From Granulicatella elegans ATCC 700633 (GTDB taxonomy: Bacteria > Bacillota > Bacilli > Lactobacillales > Aerococcaceae), in contig NZ_KI391971.1 of assembly GCF_000162475.2 (NCBI RefSeq), positions 1,260,911-1,324,910 on the forward strand: DNA of 64,000 nt. The letters are read 5' to 3'. Positions 34,165-42,899 of this stretch are shown here, piece after piece. Every line of letters starts with the position of its first letter. Position 1 is the first letter of the stretch. The position numbers and the translations under genes were made by a program. Under the pieces are notes generated by a model. It was given only the letters and a program-made list of their open reading frames with translations. It had not been told where the DNA came from and did not search any database.

Positions 34165-35421
34165 TTACCCTAATAAATACAAAATCACTGCAACAATAGT
34201 ACTTGTCAAACCTACCAATGCTTCGTAAGGAATTAACTTCATACGATCTTCAATACTCATAAAGACTGAACCTCCAGTAGCATGGAAGAATGAGCCATGA
34301 GGAAGAGAATCTAACACCGTTGCCCCAGCATGAATCATTGCTGCAGCTGCTACTGCAGGAACCCCAGAAGAAACTAAAGGAGTTGCAAACGTTTGAGAAG
34401 CAATCGTAGAACCAGCTGTTGTAGAAGCTGTAGCTGCTCCCATTAAAATACCTGATAATGGCGCTAAAACAAAGGATGGCATATTCAAAGCTTCCAATAC
34501 ATGAATCATATCCACTTGTAGAGAAGAAGCTTTAATAATTCCTGCAATCGTTCCTGTTCCAATTAATAAAATCGATACACCAATTACTTTACTCAATCCA
34601 AATTCAGTATATTCTACAGTATGTTTTGAATGCCCTGTTACTAAAATGGTTACTAATCCACCAATTGGTAATGCAATTAAAGGATCCACGCTTACTCCTA
34701 CTAATGAACGTAAAGCTAATAAGGCAATAACCACAACCGGTCCAAGAATTGCTTGGAAAAATGGCACAGAAGTGTGATGTTCAGCTTCTTCTTCCATATC
34801 GTCAAAAGCATGATCGACTTTCTTTGCTAGAAATCCTGCTAATAAAATACTCACAACTAATGCCACTAATGCAGGAATAATATTTTTAGCCATTAATGCT
34901 GTTAAATCTAATTGAAACGCTTCTGAAGCAGCAATTGTATTGGGATTTGGAGAAATAATATTTCCTGCTTTTCCTCCACCAATCATCGCTAATAAAATAC
35001 CTGCTTTTGATAAATTTGCTTTTTTTGCAATCGCAATAGCAATCGGTGCTACTGTAATAACTGCAATATCAATAAATACTCCCACTGCACAAATAATCAT
35101 TGTTGCAATCGCAATCGCTGCAATAGCTCTTTTCTCCCCTAACTTCTTCACAATTGTTTCAGCAATTGTTTCAGCAGAACCTGTTTTAATTAAAGCACCT
35201 GCTAAAATACCTGAAGTCATAATTCTTAATACTGGAGACATCATTCCTTGTGCTCCAGTCACCATCGCACTAACGGAACCTGCTAACCCTGCTCCACCAA
35301 TCACGCCTCCTACTAAAGCTCCTAAAATTAAACTATAAGCTGGATGAACTTTTTTAATAATCAGTATAATTGCGAGAATTAATCCAACTAAAGCTCCTAA
35401 TGTACTAATTTGACTAACCAT
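34165..35421 (-). CDS. GntP-family permease, probable glycerate/gluconate importer
   Basis: A 418-residue membrane protein with about 12 helices. 'GALVGGVIGGAGLAG', 'MTSGILAGALIKTGSAETIAETIVKKLG' and 'MIGGGKAGNIISPNPNTIAASEAF' are GntP/GntT family blocks. One base separates it from the glycerate kinase gene, so the likely substrate is glycerate rather than gluconate. The kinase is translated first, then the permease. Confidence 0.85.
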   Translation of the reverse strand: MVSQISTLGALVGLILAIILIIKKVHPAYSLILGALVGGVIGGAGLAGSVSAMVTGAQGMMSPVLRIMTSGILAGALIKTGSAETIAETIVKKLGEKRAIAAIAIATMIICAVGVFIDIAVITVAPIAIAIAKKANLSKAGILLAMIGGGKAGNIISPNPNTIAASEAFQLDLTALMAKNIIPALVALVVSILLAGFLAKKVDHAFDDMEEEAEHHTSVPFFQAILGPVVVIALLALRSLVGVSVDPLIALPIGGLVTILVTGHSKHTVEYTEFGLSKVIGVSILLIGTGTIAGIIKASSLQVDMIHVLEALNMPSFVLAPLSGILMGAATASTTAGSTIASQTFATPLVSSGVPAVAAAAMIHAGATVLDSLPHGSFFHATGGSVFMSIEDRMKLIPYEALVGLTSTIVAVILYLLG

Positions 35422-35422
35422 T

Positions 35423-36583
35423 TTATTTTCCTTCTTTCATCATTTCTACTACTCTAAAAACTTGTTCTACTGTATCCACCATATTTTGATGAGCAACTTC
35501 TTTATTCATTGCTTCTTTGAGTGTTACAACTCCTCTTAAAATTGGGAAAAATGCATCAATTCCATGTTGATTACATTCTTTTGCATCTGGTGTAACAGCT
35601 CCTGCAAAAGCTAACACTTTCTTTTGATGCTTTTTAGCTAAGGTTGCTACTCCTATTGGAGCTTTTCCTAATGCCGTTTGTCCATCAAGTCTTCCCTCAC
35701 CTGTTACAACAAAATCAGCAGTTGCTATTAATTCTTCTAATTTCGTCTCTTTTAATACAATTTGAATACCAGACTCTAATGTGGCATTAGTATAAGTTAA
35801 AAACGCAAATCCCATACCACCAGCCGCCCCAGTTCCGGGATAAAATCGATCCGCATGAGAATTAATGTTCTTAGACAATTCAGCATAGTGTAATAATAAT
35901 TGATCCAATTCTTGAACCATTTCAGGAGTTGCTCCTTTTTGTGGACCAAAAATAGCACTGGAGCCATTTTCACCACATAATGGATTCGTTACATCACAAG
36001 CTACTTTGAAAGTACATTCTTTTAATGTTGGATGTACATTGCTCTCTTCAATACTCGCTAATTCTCTGAGTCCATTTCCTCCATAAGAAATAGCCTTTCC
36101 TTCTTGTGTTACGAAATCATATCCTAATGCTTGTAACATCCCAACTCCACCATCATTTGTCGCACTTCCACCAATTCCAACAATAAAATGTCGACAACCT
36201 CTTTCGATTGCATCTAGAATTAATTCACCAACTCCAAAAGTAGTCGTATTCATCGGATTGCGGCTTTCTTCAGGAACTAATGTAATTCCTGCTGCTGCTG
36301 ACATTTCAATAATGGCTGTCTTACTCAAATCATCCTTCGATTCGATAATTCCGTAGATTGCTTCTACTTTTTCTCCTAACGGTCCTGTTACTTCTTTAGT
36401 AACAAAGATTCCTCCCATTCCTTCGACTAATGCTTCAACCGTTCCTTCCCCACCATCTGCTAATGGCCGAACCACTACCTCTGCATTTTGATAAACACGT
36501 TTTATGCCTTCTGCTATCGCTTTACCAGCTTCCATAGACGATAAACTTCCTTTGAACGAGTCAATGGCAACAACAACTTTCAT
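35423..36583 (-). CDS. Glycerate kinase
   Basis: A 386-residue GarK/GlxK-type glycerate kinase that phosphorylates glycerate for entry into glycolysis. It opens with 'VVAIDSFKGSLSSMEAGKAIAEG' and contains 'PLADGGEGTVEAL' (about 41-53), 'GIGGSATNDGGVGMLQALGYDF' and 'TGEGRLDGQTALGKAP', all signatures of this family. It forms an operon with the GntP-type permease and has a promoter with a cre site. Confidence 0.92.
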   Translation of the reverse strand: MKVVVAIDSFKGSLSSMEAGKAIAEGIKRVYQNAEVVVRPLADGGEGTVEALVEGMGGIFVTKEVTGPLGEKVEAIYGIIESKDDLSKTAIIEMSAAAGITLVPEESRNPMNTTTFGVGELILDAIERGCRHFIVGIGGSATNDGGVGMLQALGYDFVTQEGKAISYGGNGLRELASIEESNVHPTLKECTFKVACDVTNPLCGENGSSAIFGPQKGATPEMVQELDQLLLHYAELSKNINSHADRFYPGTGAAGGMGFAFLTYTNATLESGIQIVLKETKLEELIATADFVVTGEGRLDGQTALGKAPIGVATLAKKHQKKVLAFAGAVTPDAKECNQHGIDAFFPILRGVVTLKEAMNKEVAHQNMVDTVEQVFRVVEMMKEGK

Positions 36584-36616
36584 ATTTAAACCTCCCTTTT
36601 CATAGTTCGATACATT

Positions 36617-36635
36617 ATTATAGCAAACGCTTACA
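36617..36635 (-). promoter_or_regulatory. -10 box and cre site of the glycerate kinase operon
   Basis: TGTAAGCGTTTGCT (36622-36635) matches the cre consensus well and abuts TATAAT (36617-36622) on the minus strand, as expected for CcpA repression. Confidence 0.6.
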
Positions 36636-36695
36636 TATTTTCAAAGTACTTTTAGAATATTTCTTAAAAATTCTATTAAATTTCTTTTTAAAAAC

Positions 36696-36829
36696 AAAAA
36701 AAGACGACCGAAGTCGTCTAAAAATTTTAAAAAAATTCAGCAAAAAACAGAAAAAAATGCTGAAAAGAAAAATAAAAAAGATAGTGATAAGAAAATAAAC
36801 TTGAAAGGAAAAGTAAAAAAACTTATCAC
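36696..36829 (-). ncRNA. Tandem small RNA unit 1
   Basis: Promoter TTGAAA (36859-36864), 17 bases, TATCAT (36836-36841). The transcript would start GTGTGATAAGTTTTTTTAC and form GTGATAAG / CTTATCAC, then a TTCAGC / GCTGAA hairpin, and end at GACGACttcgGTCGTC with T7. It contains CTTTTCCTTTC, able to pair with Shine-Dalgarno sequences. No credible ORF. Confidence 0.65.
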
Positions 36830-36868
36830 ACTTTTATGATATCATTAAGTTCTATCAATTTCAAGAAC

Positions 36869-36949
36869 AAAAAACCACCTAATACATAGATGGTTTTTTA
36901 TTTTTCATACCTATCTTTTCCGGAGATAGTTCTATGAAAAAATCTTAAT
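36869..36949 (-). ncRNA. Tandem small RNA unit 2
   Basis: Promoter TTGAAA (36979-36984), 17 bases, TATCAT (36956-36961). The RNA holds a long hairpin TTTTTCATA-gaa-CTATCT..AGATAG-g-TATGAAAAA with loop around CCGGAA, and ends with AACCATC..GGTGGTT and a T-run. It is the shortest unit, about 80 bases. Confidence 0.68.
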
Positions 36950-36988
36950 GCTTGTATGATATCACTAAGCTCTATCAATTTCAAGCAC

Positions 36989-37109
36989 AAAAAAACCACC
37001 TAATACATAGATGGTTTTTATTTTTCATACCTATCTTTTTCCGGAGATAGTTCTATGAAAAAATCTAAAAAAAACAAATAAATTAAAATATGATAAAAAA
37101 ACTTATCAC
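36989..37109 (-). ncRNA. Tandem small RNA unit 3
   Basis: Promoter TTGAAA (37139-37144), 17 bases, TATTAT (37116-37121). The 5' part begins GTGTGATAAGTTTTTTTATC like units 1 and 4, and the 3' half is nearly identical to unit 2, including the CCGGAA-loop hairpin and terminator. It is therefore a mosaic of the two types. Confidence 0.68.
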
Positions 37110-37148
37110 ACTCGTATAATATCACTAAACTCTATCAATTTCAAGCAC

Positions 37149-37262
37149 AAAAAAACCACCAGGAGATTAGGTGGTTTTCAAAACTATCCCCTGAACGGAC
37201 AGTCCAATAAAAAAATAAAAAAAAGAAAAAAAGTGATAAGAAAATGAAAAAAAACTTATCAC
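37149..37262 (-). ncRNA. Tandem small RNA unit 4
   Basis: Promoter TTGAAA (37292-37297), 17 bases, TATTAT (37269-37274), placed directly behind the mscL terminator. The RNA has GTGATAAG / CTTATCAC, a diverged ACTGTCC / GGATAGT hairpin and terminator AACCACC / GGTGGTT plus T7. Confidence 0.66.
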
Positions 37263-37298
37263 ACTGGAATAATAACATAGATCACTATAGATTTCAAT

Positions 37299-37327
37299 AA
37301 AAAAAAGGATGAGAAACCTCATCCTTC
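37299..37327 (-). terminator. Terminator of mscL
   Basis: AAGGATGAGgtttCTCATCCTT hairpin followed by TTTTTTTA on the minus strand. Confidence 0.85.
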
Positions 37328-37343
37328 ATTAAATTTCATTTTA

Positions 37344-37727
37344 TTATTTGTTTGCTAATAAATCACGGATTTCACGTAAGTAATCTTCAGCTTTTGGTTC
37401 TGGAGCTACTTCTTTAGCTTCTTCTTTTCCAGATTTAGCCAAACCTTGAACAGTGTTCATACCTTTAACTACCATGAAAAGAACAAAACCTACGATTACA
37501 AAATTAATGATTGCAGCAGCAAAAGCACCTACACCTAATGTAGCTGAACCGATTTGAACTGATACACCAGCGATTGAATCTGCTTTAAATACCATTGCAA
37601 TAATTGGTTCGAAAATGTCTTTTACTAATGAATCAACGATAGCTTTGAAAGCTGCCCCAATGATTACTGCAACTGCTAAATCAACAACATTCCCACGCAT
37701 TAAGAACTCTTTAAATTCTTTTAACAT
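37344..37727 (-). CDS. mscL: Large-conductance mechanosensitive channel
   Basis: A 127-residue MscL that opens under membrane tension to release solutes on osmotic downshock. The N-terminus 'MLKEFKEFLMRGNVVDLAVAVIIGAAF' with the pore helix Gly/Ala pattern and the second helix 'GAFAAAIINFVIVGFVLFMVVKGMN' are typical. A charged C-terminal helix ends the protein. AGGAGG is six bases before the chosen ATG; an in-frame start 11 codons upstream lies before that site. Single gene. Confidence 0.95.
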   Translation of the reverse strand: MLKEFKEFLMRGNVVDLAVAVIIGAAFKAIVDSLVKDIFEPIIAMVFKADSIAGVSVQIGSATLGVGAFAAAIINFVIVGFVLFMVVKGMNTVQGLAKSGKEEAKEVAPEPKAEDYLREIRDLLANK

Positions 37728-37808
37728 TATGATTCCTCCTAAATTTATAATATTTACCATAGATATAATACAAGATTTTGCATTTCAATGCAACAAATAT
37801 GATTTCTG

Positions 37809-38933
37809 TTATATTAGTTTTTGGATATAATTTTCTGGAGTATAAGAATCCACGTTAAATAAAGGTGTATCACCAACTGACAACTGTGCTAATAATGCAC
37901 CAATCCATACTCCTGAAGTTAAGCCTGAAGATCCTAGACCACTAGCAACAAATATCGAGTTTTCTTCTGGAATACTACCGAAAAATGGTAAGAAGTCAGA
38001 AGTATAGGCTCTTGTTCCAATTCGACTCCCTACCCATTTAGCTTGTTTTAATGGAGGGAAAACTTCACACGCTTCTTCATACATCTTTTGTTGTAACTCT
38101 TGGCTATCTCTTAAATCAAACCCTTGATCATTCTCATGTGTTGCACCTACAATAATTTTCCCATCTGCAAATGGTAAAATATCAATTTCCCCATGCAACA
38201 TACAAACAGGCCATTTTCCTGTTTCTTCAGTTGTCTCTAATTCTAATTCAATTAATTGCCCTTTTTGTGGTCGAACGTCTACATAATACCCTAGCGGTTC
38301 AATTAACTCTTTAACCCACGCTCCACTTGCTACGATAATTTTGTCGAACTGTTCTAGTCCTCTATTTGTCTGAACGACTACTTTTCCTTCTTCATCTCGT
38401 GTTAAACTCACTTTTTCTTGTTGAACACTAGCCCCATTTTGTTTGGCTAAAAACAATTGCTGTTCAACTAATAGTTTCCCATCAACCCTTCCTCCACCTG
38501 AACAATGGATCGCTCCATGCGTTCCATCCCATCCCGGAACATAAGTGGAAATGTTCTCAGCTTCAATTTTTGTTAAAGTCCCAATTCTCTCTTCTTCTTT
38601 TCTTCTTTCAGTAGCAATTTTTTCTAATTTTTCTAATAATTCCGGAGACTTTTTAAACACTAGAGCTCCTACTTGCTCATACGGTAATTGAGTCACACCA
38701 TCTTCTTGTAATTCAGCCATTAATTCTGGATAATAAGAAGCTCCTCTTGCAGTCAATCGATACCATTCTTTATTTCTTCTTTGAGACAACCATGGGCAAA
38801 TAATTCCTGCTGCAGCTTTCGTAGCTTGCCCAACTCCATCATCATAGACGACTAATTCTACTTCTTTATTTTTTGACAATTGATATGCAGCCGTTGCTCC
38901 CACAATTCCTGCTCCGATAATTGCAATCTTCAT
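37809..38933 (-). CDS. FAD-dependent amino-acid/amine oxidoreductase (DadA/ThiO type)
   Basis: A 374-residue protein with an N-terminal dinucleotide fold 'IAIIGAGIVGATAAYQLS' (3-20) and the DAO-family C-terminal block 'WVGSRIGTRAYTSDFLPFFGSIPEENSIFVASGLGSSGLTSG' in part (about 305-345). It would oxidise an amino or imino acid using FAD. The preceding amidase gene is 12 bases away, so the two are co-transcribed and may act in sequence on an amide or D-amino acid substrate, an inference only. Confidence 0.85.
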   Translation of the reverse strand: MKIAIIGAGIVGATAAYQLSKNKEVELVVYDDGVGQATKAAAGIICPWLSQRRNKEWYRLTARGASYYPELMAELQEDGVTQLPYEQVGALVFKKSPELLEKLEKIATERRKEEERIGTLTKIEAENISTYVPGWDGTHGAIHCSGGGRVDGKLLVEQQLFLAKQNGASVQQEKVSLTRDEEGKVVVQTNRGLEQFDKIIVASGAWVKELIEPLGYYVDVRPQKGQLIELELETTEETGKWPVCMLHGEIDILPFADGKIIVGATHENDQGFDLRDSQELQQKMYEEACEVFPPLKQAKWVGSRIGTRAYTSDFLPFFGSIPEENSIFVASGLGSSGLTSGVWIGALLAQLSVGDTPLFNVDSYTPENYIQKLI

Positions 38934-38945
38934 CCTACTTCCTCC

Positions 38946-40400
38946 TTAATCTTTTCGATTCCATTGATGTTCTTGTTCAAAAATTTCTGCGATTTGTAAT
39001 AATAAATCTTCTCGCCCTTTTGCAGCCATCAGTTGTACCCCAACTGGTAGTCCTTCTTGTGTACAATAAATTGGGAGGCTAATCGCTGGTTGTCCAGTAA
39101 TATTGGTCAATTGAGTAAATGGAGTTAACTCCAATGTTTTTTCAAACATTTTCCAAATAATTTCTTGCTGTTCATTTACTGAATATTGTTCGATGGATTC
39201 TAGTGCTACTCGAATGGATTCTTTCATTGGATACTGATCATGTTTTGGAGCGATATCATTCACACATGGAGTTAAAATCACATCATAGTCTCCATGACAC
39301 TCTTGCATCTGTTTTGTCCAATAATCCCACTGGTTCAATGCTGCACTATAATCTTTCGCTAAAATCTTTTGTCCCGATTGATAAATTCCCCATGTCATTA
39401 GTTCCATATCTTCTTTTGTAAGTGGACGTTGTAGCATTTTTTCAATTCCATCCATCATCGCAGCTGTTTCCACACTATTCATCACATAGTAATTTTTCAT
39501 CACTTCGATGCCATCTACTGGCCATTGAATTTTTTCAATAGAATGTCCTTTTTCTTGTAAAAATCTTACAGCTCGATTCAAAGCTTTTTTTGCGGAATCT
39601 TCAACCTTATTTCCAATCGGTGAATCTTCTATGACGGCAATTTTTAGTGGTCGTTCAATAGATGCATAAAGTTGTTGTTTCAATAATTTGGGTAATATAA
39701 ACGGACTTTCCATTTGTTCCACTTGTAGTACTTCTAATAAGCTTCTTGTATCACGAACAGTTTTAGTTAAGGCAAAATTTACTGATGCTCCTTGCCAGCC
39801 ACGATAGCCATTAGGACCAACAGGTATTCTACCTCGACTTGGTTTTAACCCAATTAATCCTGTAAAACTAGCCGGAATACGAATCGAGCCTCCACCATCA
39901 CTTGCCATCGCAATTGGAACCATTCCACTCGCCACTGCACTTGCAGCGCCACCGCTCGATCCCCCTGCATTACGACTGAGGTCATATGGATTCGAAGTGA
40001 CTCCCCACAAGCTTGGTTCTGTCATATTTTTAAATCCAAATTCAGGTGTATTGGTTCGCCCAATAATGACAAATCCTGCTTCTTCTAATTTAGCGACTAA
40101 TGTATCTTGATGTGTTTGAAGGATATTTTTGAATAAACGTGAACCAGCCGTAGAAGGTTCACCCTTTTGACATTGTCCTAAATCTTTCAACAATAAAGGA
40201 ACCCCTGCAAATGGTTTTTCACTAAAATTGCGTGTTCGAGCTTCTCTTAATGCTCTTTCTTCTTGCAAATGCACGACCGCATTCAAAGTTGGATTCAATT
40301 GTTTTACTTTAAACAAAGCATCTTGAACTAATTCAACAGAAGAAACTTCCCCATTTCTAACTGCTTGTGCCATTGCTGTTGCATCTTTAAACTCTTGCAT
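38946..40400 (-). CDS. Amidase (amidase signature family)
   Basis: A 484-residue serine amidase. The signature 'NAGGSSGGAASAVASGMVPIAMASDGGGSIRIPASFTGL' (shown in part; about 147-185) gives the catalytic Ser and cis-Ser, and 'VPLLLKDLG' gives the Lys. It resembles 6-aminohexanoate-cyclic-dimer hydrolase-like or GatA-like amidases but has no GatB/GatC partners, so it is not the tRNA amidotransferase. The start MQEFKDAT follows GGAGAGG by seven bases. Confidence 0.88.
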   Translation of the reverse strand: MQEFKDATAMAQAVRNGEVSSVELVQDALFKVKQLNPTLNAVVHLQEERALREARTRNFSEKPFAGVPLLLKDLGQCQKGEPSTAGSRLFKNILQTHQDTLVAKLEEAGFVIIGRTNTPEFGFKNMTEPSLWGVTSNPYDLSRNAGGSSGGAASAVASGMVPIAMASDGGGSIRIPASFTGLIGLKPSRGRIPVGPNGYRGWQGASVNFALTKTVRDTRSLLEVLQVEQMESPFILPKLLKQQLYASIERPLKIAVIEDSPIGNKVEDSAKKALNRAVRFLQEKGHSIEKIQWPVDGIEVMKNYYVMNSVETAAMMDGIEKMLQRPLTKEDMELMTWGIYQSGQKILAKDYSAALNQWDYWTKQMQECHGDYDVILTPCVNDIAPKHDQYPMKESIRVALESIEQYSVNEQQEIIWKMFEKTLELTPFTQLTNITGQPAISLPIYCTQEGLPVGVQLMAAKGREDLLLQIAEIFEQEHQWNRKD

Positions 40401-40553
40401 GTTTATTCCTCTCCTTCCATTCACTCTACTTTATTGTACACAGCTATTTTCTATTCGTAAACCTCATAATTATCGTATTTTAAGATATCTTTTGAAAAAT
40501 AAATGACACCTTTGCTATACTAACTTCAAACTAAGAAAAAAGGAGTTCTATTT

Positions 40554-41579
40554 ATGAAAAAATCTCATTTGCTACTAGGGCTGGGAATCTCTATTAGTTT
40601 ATTAACGGCTTGCCAAAAACAAGAAACCACAACACTTTCAACTAGTGAAGCAACCACTACAACCGTTGAGGAAACAACTGTTGCTCCAAAACCTGTTACT
40701 GACTACACTTTATACAATTCTGTTCTTCAAGACTATAAAGAAGCGCTGAAAAAACAAGGTGGCTCCTTCAATAAAGAAAATATAAATCAATTTATTTTAA
40801 TCGCAAAAAATAATCACTATCTACAAGGTGCTTCTTATATTTTATATGACTTTGATAAAAACGGAGTTGAGGAATTATTAGTTGCGACTACGTCAATAGA
40901 CAATAAACATGCGATTTTAGATATTCGCACCATTGTCGATGGAAAAGTTGTTCAAGTAACCAATGCTGAAAATCAATTAAGCTTTATCGGTGAAAGAATG
41001 AATATTTTCCCATTAGAAGATGGAACTTTCACTTATATTGGAGCTGCTTCTGCAAAAGACCATGTATATGCGCATTACAAATGGAATGAAACAGGAAGTG
41101 CATTAGAACGTGTAAAAGAAGGAACAACTGCAGATATTATTGAAGGACTAGCTCCAAAATTAAATATCCCAGAAAATGATTGGTATCCAGTGCAATGGTA
41201 TATCACTACTCCTGAAAAACAACAAGAAATGGCAAAGGCAAAGCTAGATCTTCAAGCCATTAAAAATGGAGATTATACTACTCTAAAAGGAACATGGGTA
41301 AATCGTTTAGGGTATACTCTTATATTCGATGAAAATGGGCTAGTTAGTGATACTGAAGCCGTAGAATTTTCACGATTAAAAGAGGAAAATGGTTTTTTAC
41401 GAGTTGGAGTCCAACCGAAAATACCTGCTCCAGGAGGATATGTTTTAGCAATTATTCCAGCTGGAGTAACTCTATCCTATTCTACCTCAGACCCGTCTCA
41501 AATTGACCGTGATCGCTTATGGGCAGGGCAGTCAATTGCTGATAATCCGGCAGACTTCTATTATAAAGTTGATGATTAA
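40554..41579 (+). CDS. Lipoprotein of unknown function, first of a tandem pair
   Basis: A 341-residue secreted protein with lipobox 'SLLTACQ' (Cys at about 20), a Thr/Glu-rich spacer and a globular part with an EF-hand-like loop 'LYDFDKNGVEELLVA' (about 100-114). The central 'IFPLEDGTFTYIGAAS' and 'WYITTPEKQQEMAKAKLDLQAIKNGDY' blocks recur in the next gene. No enzyme motif was recognised. It has its own terminator at 41594-41625. Confidence 0.75.
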   Translation: MKKSHLLLGLGISISLLTACQKQETTTLSTSEATTTTVEETTVAPKPVTDYTLYNSVLQDYKEALKKQGGSFNKENINQFILIAKNNHYLQGASYILYDFDKNGVEELLVATTSIDNKHAILDIRTIVDGKVVQVTNAENQLSFIGERMNIFPLEDGTFTYIGAASAKDHVYAHYKWNETGSALERVKEGTTADIIEGLAPKLNIPENDWYPVQWYITTPEKQQEMAKAKLDLQAIKNGDYTTLKGTWVNRLGYTLIFDENGLVSDTEAVEFSRLKEENGFLRVGVQPKIPAPGGYVLAIIPAGVTLSYSTSDPSQIDRDRLWAGQSIADNPADFYYKVDD

Positions 41580-41593
41580 CAATTCTCAAACAT

Positions 41594-41625
41594 ACGTCAG
41601 TGGGAACTTTCTACTGGCGTTTTTT
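41594..41625 (+). terminator. Terminator of the first tandem lipoprotein gene
   Basis: ACGTCAGT / ACTGGCGT hairpin followed by TTTTTT. Confidence 0.75.
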
Positions 41626-41737
41626 GGTATTTAGAAATTTTTATTATATAATTTTGTTCATAATTTCACAGTTATCTTTTGATATTTTGAATCCCTTTTT
41701 GTTATACTTTGAGTATCAATAAAAAGGAGTGAATACT

Positions 41738-42793
41738 ATGAAAAAAACTCATTTGCTAGTAGGGCTGGGAATCTCTATTAGCTTATTAACAGCTTGTCAA
41801 AATTCAAGTTCTAATTCTAACTCTGCTACAACAGAAGCAGAAACAACTACTCAAACAACCGTTGCACCAAAACCTGTAACGGATTATACATTGTATAATT
41901 CTGTTCTTAAGGATTATAAAGAAGTCGTTGAGAATGTTACTAAACATTCAAATGATCATTCTAAAATAACACTTAATGATAATGTTAATAGTATCGCATA
42001 CTTAGTAAAAAAAGGATTCGATTCTCCTGGTATTAGTTATACATTATATGACTTTGACAAAAATAATGTGGATGAATTAGTAATTTCTATGGATTCTTCA
42101 AAAGAAAATCATTATATTTTAGATATCTATACTATTTCAGAAGGAAAACTAATTCGAGTAACAAACAGAGAAAATAAATTAGATATGATTGGGGAACGAA
42201 TGCAAATATTCCCATTAGAAGATGGAACATTTTTATACATCGGCGTAGGAACTTCAAGAGATCACGGCTATATTCATTACAAATTAAATGATAAGGGAGA
42301 TGCTTTAGAAGAGATTAAAGAAATAATTACTGATGATAATGTTAAAACTCTCTCTCCAAAAATTGATTTAAAACAAAAAGAATGGAAACCAACACAATGG
42401 TATATCACTTCTCCTGAAAAACAAAAAGAAGTTACTCAGAAGAAATTAGATATTCAAGCGATTCAAAATGGAGATTATTCAAGCCTAAAAGGCACTTGGG
42501 TAGACGGTACTGGGCATACCTTTATTTTTGATGAAAAAGGTCTTGTAGATGAAAATTATGAGATGAAATTATCTTATTTCAAGGAATATAAAGGCACATT
42601 AATTGGTGGATATGGTCCTAAGAATTCTCCAGTTGGTGGTGCAGCTGTTTATATCATCCCAGGTGGCGTTCCAATGACAGCCGATAGAAATGATACTTTC
42701 GTAGATCCTATTCAAACAGATAAAGATCGTATTTTTGCTGGGCAACAATTCCCACGATTCGCAAGTGAGTTTCATTATCGAATTGATGATTAA
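41738..42793 (+). CDS. Lipoprotein of unknown function, second of a tandem pair
   Basis: A 351-residue paralogue of the gene before it, about half identical, with the same signal peptide 'LLVGLGISISLLTACQ', the same 'APKPVTDYTLYNSVL' entry to the mature domain and 'LYDFDKNNVDELVIS' loop. The ATG follows AAAGGAG by nine bases; a GTG three codons earlier overlaps that site. Differences concentrate in the N-terminal half of the mature domain. Probably a duplication with diverging ligand or partner. Confidence 0.75.
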   Translation: MKKTHLLVGLGISISLLTACQNSSSNSNSATTEAETTTQTTVAPKPVTDYTLYNSVLKDYKEVVENVTKHSNDHSKITLNDNVNSIAYLVKKGFDSPGISYTLYDFDKNNVDELVISMDSSKENHYILDIYTISEGKLIRVTNRENKLDMIGERMQIFPLEDGTFLYIGVGTSRDHGYIHYKLNDKGDALEEIKEIITDDNVKTLSPKIDLKQKEWKPTQWYITSPEKQKEVTQKKLDIQAIQNGDYSSLKGTWVDGTGHTFIFDEKGLVDENYEMKLSYFKEYKGTLIGGYGPKNSPVGGAAVYIIPGGVPMTADRNDTFVDPIQTDKDRIFAGQQFPRFASEFHYRIDD

Positions 42794-42807
42794 CTAAACA
42801 CACTATA

Positions 42808-42842
42808 AAATCCCGTCAGACTCAAAAACTGACGGGATTTTT
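42808..42842 (+). terminator. Terminator of the second tandem lipoprotein gene
   Basis: AAATCCCGTCAG / CTGACGGGATTT hairpin with a T-run on both sides. Confidence 0.88.
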
Positions 42843-42849
42843 GTCTACT

Positions 42850-42876
42850 AAAAAATGCCCCTTTGAAGAGGGACAT
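42850..42876 (-). terminator. Terminator of the fucose operon
   Basis: TGTCCCTCttcaaAGGGGCA followed by TTTTTT on the minus strand, 24 bases after the fucO stop codon. Confidence 0.75.
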
Positions 42877-42899
42877 TAAGATTTAAAACTTATTAATCA

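Noticed and set aside
34940-35338. Plus-strand open frame of 132 codons opposite the GntP-type permease
   Set aside because: Ala/Ile/Pro-rich mirror of a membrane-protein gene with no ribosome site; the permease on the other strand is well supported.
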